DNA of 64,000 nt from Episyrphus balteatus (Eukaryota; Arthropoda; Insecta; Diptera; Syrphidae), in the NCBI RefSeq assembly GCF_945859705.1, contig NC_079136.1:9465501-9529500 (forward strand). The letters run 5' to 3'. The notes below the pieces were generated by a model that saw nothing but the letters and a program-made list of their open reading frames with translations, had not been told where the DNA came from and did no database searches. Numbering within the stretch: position 1 is the stretch's first letter; each line of letters starts with the position of its first letter. The position numbers were made by a program, and so were the translations under genes. Positions 38,601-47,212 of the stretch are shown here, one piece after another.

Positions 38601-41600
38601 TCCAGTCGTTCGTTCAGAATATGCAATTTTCCTACAACTCGACAACAGCGCCACCTACCGGGTCCAATTATGAAATAAAACCTGTCTCTGATGGACCTTA
38701 TCACACCCACCAAATTTCAGAAAAATCTGTCCAGTCGTTTAGAAGGAGTAGGCTCACAAACAAACGCACAGGAGAATTATATACAGTGCTGCTAAAAACA
38801 TTCCGGATTTTTTGGTCATTTTCATCAAATGAAATTTTATAACACAAAACTGGATCAAAATATTGTTTTAATATTTTTTCTAGATCGTTAATATATCAGT
38901 TAAGCAATTTCAACAGAAAAAAATGATCTTTAATACACTTAAAAATTTAAAAAATTGAAAAATTAAGTAATGTCAGAATTTCAGCTGTGAAAAACTAACC
39001 GGATTTTTTAATGTTAATTTTCAAAGTTAATATTTTGTTCAGTAACCTTTCTTTTTAAAGACTGCTTGGTACCAACGACACTTCGACTAATCCAAATTAA
39101 ATAAAATAAGACTATAAATATGCTCCCAGTTATTTTTCAAAGCTACAAGTACGGTAGTTGCTGAGGTGTGCTTTTTCTTTTCTACCCGTCACTTAAAGAT
39201 GGCCCACAAATTTTTAATCAGGTTCAAGTCGACTAATTATTACGGCTATTTTAAGCCAGGAGTATTGTCTGCCCCAAACTACGGTTTAATGAGCTTTTAA
39301 GAATTTTTGGCATCATAACTTGCAGAAAGAGGCGACGCAAAGGCATTTCTTTCTCCTTTAATAGAGCCATTTTCGACTCCAACATCTCTCTATTCTGGAA
39401 ATGATCCATAATTTCGTTGATTTATTGTAACCTGCTAGAGCCTGCAGCTGAAAAAACGCAAACCATCACTGATCCTCTGCTGTGCTTCACAATAGGGAGC
39501 ATATTTTTTTGGTTTCAAAAATCACCATGTTTGCGCCATTTCACAATGGGAATAAAACAAGCTAAAATCGCTTTTATAACTGAAAAGAATATTTTTCCGT
39601 TTTGTTATCGAGCAACTCAGATGTTTTTTGTAAATACAACCGTGATGAAGTATTTTTATTTTAAATTTAAAGTGTTTCTTTTCTTAAGATCCTTTAATTG
39701 CCTACCTTTTTAGACAATGCTTAGTATAATGAAATGGCCTTTTTCCGAGCCGAAAGACATAAAGACCAAACCTATCAAACCCTTTCTTACTGTACTTGAT
39801 GTTGAAGACAGATTAAGCTCCTCACAAATCGTTTAAGAAGTCGCAAAAGGATCTTTTATCAAAAAACTCTGTATTCGCCTATCAGTTTTTATGGATATTT
39901 TGTGATGGCATCCACCCAATTGATCTACTTCAACAAATTTTTCGCTTTTTTATTTTTTGACGATATCAAACTCACTTGACGTTGCAATTTTCAACATCCC
40001 AAATAGACCGAGAGCCGGGAGCAGATTTCTTGCGTGAGAGGTAACCGATTCATATGAATGTCAGAGGTAGCGTGGGTCATGGTGATGACGAATACCTTAG
40101 TCTGCCTGCATTTATTTGGGCCGTTGTCGAGAAAAAGCGCATCAAAAGTACCATTTTTCTGAAAATCGATTTAGTGAGGGTAACCACTTAAAATTTATTG
40201 ATAACCAACGCCACATACTCACTGATAACAAATATACCAATGGCAGACATTTTAAGTGCGGCCAAAGCCCCGGCAGACTGTCCCGAAAATGCGTTTTTTT
40301 TGGCGTTTTTAGACTTTGGGGTAACCACCTAAAATTAATCGCATCCTGTAGCGGTGGACTCCCTGATAACAAAAATACCCATGGCAGACATTTTGAGTGT
40401 GGCCAAACCCTCGGCAGACGGTTTTGAAAATGCAGTTTTTCTGAAAATTGATTTATTTAGGGTAACCACTTGAAATTAGTCGCATCCTGTAGCGGTGGAC
40501 TCCCAGATAACAAAAATACCCATGGCAGACATTTTGAGTGTGGCCAAACCCCCGGCAGACGGTTTTGAAAATGCAGTTTTTCTGAAAATTGATGTATTTA
40601 GGGTAACCACTTGAAATTAGTCGCATCCTGTAGCGGTGGACTCCCTGATAACAAAAATACCCATGGCAGACATTTTGAGTGTGGCCAAACCCTCGGCAGA
40701 CGGTTTTGAAAATGCAGTTTTTCTGAAAATTGATTTATTTTACTTTTTCACATAACTCGCGTATTATTGGACCTAGCAGAAAAAATTGTATAGCAATCTT
40801 AAAGATAATTGAATTTCCTACAGAATATGTTAAATAAGTTTTTTCGATTAAACCTTCGGTTTAAGAGTTAGCGTGGTTTTTTTGAAGCAAGTCAAAGGGT
40901 GATTTTCTTATTTTCGTCATATCTCTTTTATTTGAGCTTTTTTAAAAATTAATTTGAAGTAAAAGTTGTAGATCTTTTTATTACCTTCATTTATTACATT
41001 AACGGTTTTTCGATTTGACAGACCGTTTTCGATCTGTAGGAAAAAAACTTCAAAAAGTTTGCAATTTTTTATATAGATATTTCCTATATAAAAAATTGCA
41101 ATCTTTTTGCCCCTCCCCGCCTAAAACTATACAATTTTTTTCTTGCCTGAGTGCAACCTACACGCCTAGGTTTTTTGTTACATCTATCGCAAATTACCCT
41201 GTACTATGTAGAACCTTTTTCCAATATAAAAAATTGCAAACTTTTTGAAGTTTTTTTCCTACAGATCGAAAACGGTCTGTCAAATCGAAAAACCGTTAAT
41301 GTAATAAATGAAGGTAATAAAAAGATCTACAACTTTTACTTCAAATTAATTTTTAAAAAAGCTCAAATAAAAGAGATATGACGAAAATAAGAAAATCACC
41401 CTTTGACTTGCTTCAAAAAAACCACGCTAACTCTTAAACCGAAGGTTTAATCGAAAAAACTTATTTAACATATTCTGTAGGAAATTCAATTATCTTTAAG
41501 ATTGCTATACAATTTTTTCTGCTAGGTCCAATAATACGCGAGTTATGTGAAAAAGTAAAATAAATCAATTTTCAGAAAAACTGCATTTTCAAAACCGTCT

Positions 41601-44565
41601 GCCGAGGGTTTGGCCACACTCAAAATGTCTGCCATGGGTATTTTTGTTATCAGGGAGTCCACCGCTACAGGATGCGACTAATTTCAAGTGGTTACCCTAA
41701 ATACATCAATTTTCAGAAAAACTGCATTTTCAAAACCGTCTGCCGGGGGTTTGGCCACACTCAAAATGTCTGCCATGGGTATTTTTGTTATCAGGGAGTC
41801 CACCGCTACAGGATGCGACTAATTTCAAGTGGTTACCCTAAATAAATCAATTTTCAGAAAAACTGCATTTTCAAAACCGTCTGCCGAGGGTTTGGCCACA
41901 CTCAAAATGTCTGCCATGGGTATTTTTGTTATCAGGGAGTCCACCGCTACAGGATGCGATTAATTTTAGGTGGTTACCCCAAAGTCTAAAAACGCCAAAA
42001 AAAACGCATTTTCGGGACAGTCTGCCGGGGCTTTGGCCGCACTTAAAATGTCTGCCATTGGTATATTTGTTATCAGTGAGTATGTGGCGTTGGTTATCAA
42101 TAAATTTTAAGTGGTTACCCTCACTAAATCGATTTTCAGAAAAATGGTACTTTTGATGCGCTTTTTCTCGACAACGGCCCAAATAAATGCAGGCAGACTA
42201 AGGTATTCGTCATCACCATGACCCACGCTACCTCTGACATTCATATGAATCGGTTACCTCTCACGCAAGAAATCTGCTCCTGGCTCTTAGACTAAAAGGG
42301 ACAATATTTTGTTTTATTTCGGCTTGAAAACGTTCTACAACTCAATAACGAATTTGATGACTATAACGCGTTTTTTCCGTTATTCCATAAAAGTTCACAA
42401 AGTTAACCACTTTTTTTGGAACTGCAAACAAAAATTGTATTGAAGTGACGCTTAAAACCGTTACCTCAACAACGAAAATCGAAATCCTTGAAAAATCCGG
42501 TTAGTTTTTCACACCTGAACTTCTGACTCTACTTCATTTTTCAATTTTTTAATTTTTGTATGCATTAAAGATCACTATTTTCTGTTAAAATTGCTTAACT
42601 GATATATAAACGACCTAGAAAAAATATTAAAATAATATTTTGTTACAGTTTTGTGTTATAAAATTTCAATTGATGAAAATGACAAAAAAATCCGGAATGT
42701 TTTTAGCAGCACTGTATATAAGATGAAATTTCTTCAAAATATCGAATTTTAAATTTCTTGAATAAAAAGCTTTAACATTATAGTTACTTTAAGCATAAGA
42801 GCAAGTACGTGCGACCCCAGTCGTGCAATTTATTTTCTCTAGCATTTCTTTTATTCAAACAAGCATGATTTGTTGTTATTTTTGAGTTGATTTGTCGCAA
42901 TGAGCCAATAAAAATGAGTTTTTTGTTTATTTGTTCTTAATTTTATTGGAAGCGAGAAAATAAACTCTGAGTCAGGACTTTTGATTTGAAACGACCTATA
43001 AGAAATTTTTACAAAACAAATAAACAACATCTAAATTAATATGTATAATAACAAGTAATTTGAGCTGAGTGGATTTCATACGCAAATGAATATTCTAACA
43101 TTACCGAACAGTTTAAAATAGGAATAAATGAAAACAATTTTGAACAAATTTAATAAAAAACTAATTAGGTACTTATTGTAGTAACTTATCTAATACATAG
43201 AATCAAAACATTTAGCTCAAACTACATTTTCATTCAAATGACCATAATTTCACGCATTTCACTGAAAGCTGTTTGAATAAGAAAAGATGGATTTATGAGC
43301 GAGATATCGCAAGGATAGATCGAGTATAGTATATAAATTCTAGTTTAACCGAGGACAAAACAGTTTGTTTTTACATATTGTCGGCCTTATAAGGAAATTT
43401 CGTAACGTAACTTGCAAACTCAAAATTTTACATGAGACGAAAGAGTAGAGAAACAACATAAAAGTTGGGAGTTAAGTGTTGTGCAAAATTTGAATTTAAG
43501 TCTATTAAGGTCCATTTTCTTCACTCGGAGTTGAACATAACTTGAGAATTTTTAATATAAAAATTCTCAAGTTGTGTTCAACTTCGAGTGAAGAAAATGG
43601 ACCTTAGAGTTTTCGGAATGACTTGAAATTTTCAGGGTTGCTCCGCTGACATATTTGGTAAAAAATGCCATTAAAAAGTCATTTGAGAAAAAAGGTGGAG
43701 TTACGCGGTTTCCTTATGAGGCCGACGATTTTAGGTTTTAGGAAAAGTGTTCGGCTACTGGAGCTGTTCGGAAATAGGTGTCAAAGTAACGTTTTCTCGA
43801 ATCCCCCATAAACGACGTCATTATTACAGAAAAGTCGTCAATAAGAGTCCTTCATAGCTTTAAGGGCTCTCATAGGTTCTACTAAGCCTATCAAATATTT
43901 ACAGATTGTAAAAGAAAGTTGTTCTAGGCGGGAATTTATACAATACAAAAAATCGCATTTCTTTCGAAAATGTGCATTTTTTCGGGAAGCTTCCCGATTT
44001 CGTTTTTTTTTTTTTTTCATTGACAACTCAAAATAAGGGATCAGATTTGGTCCGAGAGACTATTTAGCATAAATAATGAACAGTGTGTAGTGAATTGAAA
44101 AAGAAAAAGTTAAATTCGGATGGGTTCTATAAAAACTTACACAAAATCGATTTCATTGAAAAAATATGAGCATTCTTCAGAGGCTTCCCGATTTTTGTTT
44201 TTCCATTGTCGAATAAAAAATAAGTATCAGAATAGGTTCAGCAGACTATTAACGCATAAACTATTAGTGGGAAGCAGTGATCTGAAAGAAAAGTCCAAAA
44301 ACGCTCCACTCTAATGGATTTATGTGCACTTCTTAAATACAAACCTATTGCTAAGTGGTCTTCCAGTAAATGTTAGAAGTTGATTAACTAACCAAATAAC
44401 AAATGAACTTGGAATTGTGCTGTCATGATCGAAACGGACATCGAATGTTGGTTTTTGTGAGAGAACTTGGTCGAGAGTTCGGAGAATTGTTGGGACATCG
44501 TTGTTAACTGATTTCATCATGTTGTAGACAAGGCCCCAGATTTTTTCAGGGCGTTTTGATGACAT
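30946..44565 (-). CDS. Upstream tandem duplicate of ATR exons 1-2 (HEAT-repeat half, no kinase)
   Basis: Exon 1 is 44565-44345 (ATG, start MSSKRPEKIWGLVYNMM) and exon 2 is 33250-30946; 842 codons, against 841 for exons 1-2 of the downstream ATR. The junction has the same phase (AG|A = Arg) and homologous flanks, LSNR|VRKQN versus LGNR|TRKLN. In the exon-1 block I count 24 of 62 identical residues. Similarity continues along exon 2 (RNGIFAINHF, FKMTFFF, VDLTTHVYL), by eye about 40 percent. No stop or frameshift occurs in 842 codons despite this divergence, which argues for selection. The donor after LRTLNA (GTGAGT at 30945) is phase 0, like that of its twin. It can therefore join in frame to shared exon 3 at 23743, giving a 2548-codon ATR (2547 aa). 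If the intron is retained, the protein ends seven residues later. Alternative N-terminus or truncated paralogue cannot be told apart here. Confidence 0.85.
33745..33870 (+). pseudogene. Possible reverse transcriptase fragment (YADD motif)
   Basis: One plus-strand frame reads ILLYADDILSEINRL, then a stop, then YELDCTKCLAL. YADD followed about 35 residues later by an LN.SK-like block is the palm signature of non-LTR reverse transcriptases. No upstream or downstream domains are recognisable, so this is a weak call. Confidence 0.35.
36305..38783 (+). repeat. Dispersed repeat B with internal ~129-bp tandem array
   Basis: It begins TAGCTGACCCGACGGACTTC, a start seen in common insect repeats, and ends near GGAGAATTATATA, with the last bases lying beyond the Tc1 insertion. 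From ~37230 to ~38750 about ten units repeat CAACAGCGCCACCTACCGGG, CCTGTCTCGGACGGACC and TCCAGTCGTTCGTTC at ~128-131-bp spacing. A CA run lies at 37301-37320. The first ~900 bp are unique AT-rich sequence. There is no intact ORF. Confidence 0.65.
37701..37966. mobile_element. Small TIR element inside the repeat-B tandem array
   Basis: The termini are GGGGGCCAATTCTGGTTCTG and the inverse form CAGAACCAAATTGGCCCCC. It interrupts one unit of the array between CTCTCCAG and AGTCTGGTC, with AG or CAG duplicated. It is 266 bp, with no ORF. The superfamily is not determinable. Confidence 0.7.
39170..39900 (-). pseudogene. Degenerate Tc1-family transposase
   Basis: Minus-strand frames show, in order, DRRIQSFLIKDPFATS, EELNLSS, VKHSRGSVMV (39462-39493) and VDLNLIKNLWAIF (39193-39235). 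These correspond to the Tc1 helix-turn-helix/linker region, the VKHGGGSVMVWG motif around the second catalytic block, and the SPDLNPIENLW block. Several stops and frameshifts prevent a product. The DDE catalytic set cannot be read through. Confidence 0.75.
40011..42287. mobile_element. Foldback element with ~1064-bp arms, inserted in the Tc1 element
   Basis: The left arm 40011-41074 and right arm 41224-42287 are almost exact inverses around a ~149-bp spacer that itself holds a small hairpin. The outer ends are AGAGCC and GGCTCT; TAGAC occurs next to both ends and may be a target duplication. Each arm contains tandem ~141-bp repeats. A 103-codon reading frame appears once in each arm on opposite strands because the arms are copies; it matches no protein I know. 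Confidence 0.85.
40240..40735. repeat. 141-bp tandem repeats in the left foldback arm (mirrored at 41563-42058)
   Basis: ATGGCAGACATTTTGAGTG recurs at 40381, 40522 and 40663, exactly 141 bp apart, with a more diverged first copy near 40240. Each unit includes GTAGCGGTGGACTCC and GGGTAACCACTT. The same array is present inverted in the right arm. Confidence 0.85.
43507..43605. repeat. 99-bp hairpin, ~48-bp arms
   Basis: AAGGTCCATTTTCTTCACTC on the left is mirrored by GAGTGAAGAAAATGGACCTT on the right around a ~3-bp centre, with two or three mismatches. It lies in hAT-like element sequence outside the nested insertions. No coding sequence. Confidence 0.7.
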
Positions 44566-44893
44566 TTTAATGAATTTTGATTATTATTTGATATAAAGGA
44601 AAGAATTATGAAATTATAAGAAAAATTAAAAAAGTAAAATTAATATGAATAAACTAAATTAAATGCCGGTCGGTGGTTTTTGGGTTTCGGATTCTGGGAA
44701 ATACAAAGCGTGAATTTTTTTTGTATCAACAAACAACAGCTGCAAGAACTGTCAAAAACTGGTTGAACTGTCTTGCCGACTTTGTTTGAGATGGGGGTGT
44801 GTTCAGAAATAATCAATTTTTTATTTCGACCAATTGAAATCTGCGTGCGGGATGCGGGAAGGAGTTTAAATAAATCATTTTAGTAGGTATAAG

Positions 44894-45038
44894 CCTAGTA
44901 CGCAGTTCGAGCTAAATTTTAGCCGAGATAAAATCCCATACAAGTTATCGATAATTTGTATGGGATCCATTTTAGCTCGGCTAAAAATTTTCGATAATTT
45001 GTATGGGAGCTAAAATTTAGCACGAGGTGCATACCAGG
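44894..45038. mobile_element. MITE-like element upstream of the ATR duplicate
   Basis: The ends CCTAGTACGC...GAGCTAAATTTTAGC and GCTAAAATTTAGCACGAG...CATACCAGG are ~30-bp imperfect inverses in a 145-bp unit, with internal ATCGATAATTTGTATGGGA-type repeats. There is no ORF. It lies about 330 bp upstream of the ATG at 44565, so it may be close to that promoter. Confidence 0.55.
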
Positions 45039-45114
45039 CTATATTAATGAAAAGTGTAAACTTTAACATTAGTTTATTTCATCGTCAAAATCAAACATCA
45101 AAAGTTTTTATCAC

Positions 45115-45330
45115 TGGGTGCGTTCACGTACGCACAGATACCCTATCCAAGATACACGAATCAGCTGTTCTTCAAATCTCCCATAAGATACACAAGAATC
45201 CAGAAATTTTTAGAATACCTTTGGATTTTTTTGCTTGTCAAAACATGTGTTCGATCAGCTGAGATTTTATATGGGATTACAACAACACAAAGGTATCCGG
45301 ATACCCTTGGATGGGTACGTGAACGCAGCC
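45115..45330. mobile_element. MITE-like element with TGCGTTCACGTA ends
   Basis: GGGTGCGTTCACGTACG at the left and GGGTACGTGAACGCAGCC at the right are inverse ends of a ~216-bp segment. Inside, ACACGAATCAGCTG and CGATCAGCTGAGA form a further partial inversion. There is no ORF and no clear target duplication. Confidence 0.5.
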
Positions 45331-45368
45331 ACTTTTACCAGTGGTCGAATTACAGCATACGATTACGA

Positions 45369-45652
45369 TCATTCAAGATCTTTTTTTTCAATAATTCTGG
45401 CTAAAGGTGTTTCACCTAAACTATATGAAAAAATTATTGGGAATTGACTTCGGTAAAAAGTGATACACTGACATTTAGAAACATTTAGATGAAGGTCGTT
45501 AACTTCACACCACTCGAAAAGGCTATTCAAGTCTCTTTGTAAATTAATACAATCGAGAGTTGACTTGATTCTGATATAGAGTTTAATGTCGTCAGCATAC
45601 ATTAAACATTTGCAATTATTGAACTGATCAGGAATATCGTTAATGAAAATAA
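45369..45652 (-). pseudogene. 5'-truncated LINE reverse transcriptase fragment abutting the minisatellite
   Basis: The minus strand reads FLIFINDIPDQFNNCK, CLMYADDIKLYIRIKS, LQRDLNSLFEWCEVN and LHLNVSKCQCITFYR in one frame: the palm and thumb part of a non-LTR reverse transcriptase with YADD and LN.SKC motifs, apparently Jockey-like. The reading frame stays open for ~90 codons and ends at a stop at 45369-45371. Upstream, where the fingers domain should be, the sequence changes within a few bases into the 11-bp minisatellite. Endonuclease and the rest of the element are absent. Confidence 0.75.
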
Positions 45653-45656
45653 GAAA

Positions 45657-45977
45657 CATCTTCGGGACATGCTCGGGACATCTTCGGGACATGCTCGGGA
45701 CATCTTCGGGACATCTTCGGGACATGCTCGGGACATCTTCGGGACATGCTCGAGACATCTTCGGGACATGCTCGGGACATCTTCGGGACATGCTCGGGAC
45801 ATCTTCGGGACATCTTCGGGACATCTTCGGGACATCTTCGGGACATGCTCGGGACATCTTTGGGACATGCTGGAGACATCTTCGGGACATGCTCGGGACA
45901 TCTTCGGGACATCTTCGGGACATCTTCGGGACATCTTTGGGACATCTTCGAGACATGCTCGGGACATCTTCGGGACA
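45657..45977. repeat. 11-bp minisatellite, proximal block
   Basis: About 29 head-to-tail units of CATCTTCGGGA and CATGCTCGGGA. It is the same array as 47213-58660, cut off by a 1.2-kb insertion at 45978-47212. Confidence 0.95.
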
Positions 45978-47212
45978 CACGGAGAAAAAATAAGGTATGA
46001 ACCAAATTATTTCTGGTAAATTTAACTTTAATGTAAAGTTTAAATAGGGATGACTCCCCAATAAAATGGAATTAACCTTACTTTTCTAGTAAATTTATAG
46101 CTTATGATTAACTTTACAGTAAAGCCTTTTTTTGTATGAATTTCTAATAGAAATTACTAGAAAGTTAGGTACATATTTTACCTTACTATAAGGTTGAAAA
46201 TATTGATTTTTAAAGTAAATTAAACTTCTCTATGGAAGGTATATAATTTAGTTACAGATTGGATCAAATAAAGTCAATTTCATTTTTATTGATGACATTT
46301 TTCTAAATAAAATTGTATGCATTTATCTTACAAAAATTAAAATAAAAAAGGTAATTTTTGTAATTATTGAAAAGCATAACTAGGTAACATGAACTTAATC
46401 CTCAAAGCTATTTAGAAGTAAGTAACGTATGACCCTGTTATGTTTTTCAATAATTACATGTATTACTATATTATAATTTTTGTAAGATGCAAACAAACAA
46501 TTTTATTTAGGAAAATATCATCAATAAAAATGTAATTGACTTTATTTGATCCAATTTTTTTTCTAATTCTTCATGAATTAATTAGATTGAATGATGTTAA
46601 TGCATATGGATACTCATATATAATTCTAACACAAGAAAAAAATTTGCTATCCGTAATTACGGAGCCAATAATAACGCACAAAAGAACACAAAAAGTAATG
46701 AAAACATTTCACTTATAAAAGAAAAACACAAACGGGAAAAGAAATTTTTACATTTTATTTCTTTATTAATTATTCCGCACCCGGACACCTAAAAGCTTTG
46801 ACAAAAAAAATCCAAAACAAATGGAAAACAAAATGGCAGACTTTTAAATGACAGCAATTAAGATATGGGGAAAATTCCTAGAATTAGGAGATATTATGAC
46901 CTTAGTGTAAGGTAAAACTTATTCATAGAATAGTTAAATTTGTAAAATATGTTTTACTAGAACCTTAAAGTGAAAAGAGTCTTACACTTTTTTGGATGAA
47001 GGTTTGTTTTACTCTACGTAAAGAAAATATTGCTACTCGTAAGGTATATACTACTTTATTTTGTTCACCATAATTGTCTTGTAAAAATTACTTTACGGAG
47101 CCAAGAAATGTTCAATACGTAAGGTAAATTTTACTTAAAATCTAGGGCTCTTTACTTTAATTTCCTTACTAGTCATATGGAGTATAAAATACTAGATTAA
47201 TTTTTCTCCGTG
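45978..47212. mobile_element. TIR element inserted in the minisatellite
   Basis: The termini CACGGAGAAAAA and TTTTTCTCCGTG are exact inverses; CA is present on both flanks as a possible 2-bp duplication, and the array register resumes directly after it. An internal imperfect inverted repeat pairs 46258-46381 with 46437-46554. AAGGTAAA-like motifs recur in both halves. It has no transposase; the only ORF is 60 codons without similarity. Non-autonomous DNA element, class undetermined. Confidence 0.75.

Larger units (their letters stand above)
38784..42714 (-). mobile_element. Tc1-like transposon, interrupted by a foldback element
   Basis: Termini CAGTGCTGCTAAAAACATTC and the exact inverse at 42695-42714 are flanked by TA on both sides (38782-38783 and 42715-42716), the Tc1/mariner target. 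Inverted similarity extends about 85 bp inward. Subtracting the 2277-bp foldback leaves 1654 bp, a normal Tc1 size. Remains of the transposase lie on the minus strand left of the foldback. Confidence 0.85.
35454..42834 (+). repeat. Dispersed repeat family A copy, split by 6.4 kb of nested insertions
   Basis: The 5' part (35454-36304) starts TACTTGCGATATAGGTACTA and carries the GTCTGTCTGTCTG run at 35574-35608. The 3' part (about 42717-42834) ends CGTGCGACCCCAGTCGTGCA. Together they make ~970 bp, matching the copy at 12561-14084 once its own insertion is removed. The join is collinear with that copy, which shows that everything from about 36305 to 42716 arrived later. Confidence 0.7.
33286..44313. 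mobile_element. hAT-like element with long TIRs, filling intron 1 of the upstream ATR copy
   Basis: The ends are TAGAGTGGAGCGTTTTTGG and its inverse CCAAAAACGCTCCACTCTA. Inverted similarity continues for ~350-400 bp (33286-33632 and 43904-44313), including two sub-blocks, each with a GGGAAGCC/GTAAGCC-like core. Flanks are ATGGATAT (33278-33285) and ATGGATTT (44314-44321), an 8-bp duplication with one mismatch. The terminus fits the hAT pattern YARNG and the target fits nTnnnnAn. The 11-kb span is mostly later nested insertions. Outside those the element has at best remnants: 33633-35450 and 42835-43900 hold no intact ORF. Confidence 0.75.

Noticed and set aside
40116..42182. Identical 103-codon and 76-codon ORFs at 40116-40427 and 41871-42182
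   Set aside because: Again the same foldback arm read twice; the apparent repeat peptide comes from the 141-bp tandem units.
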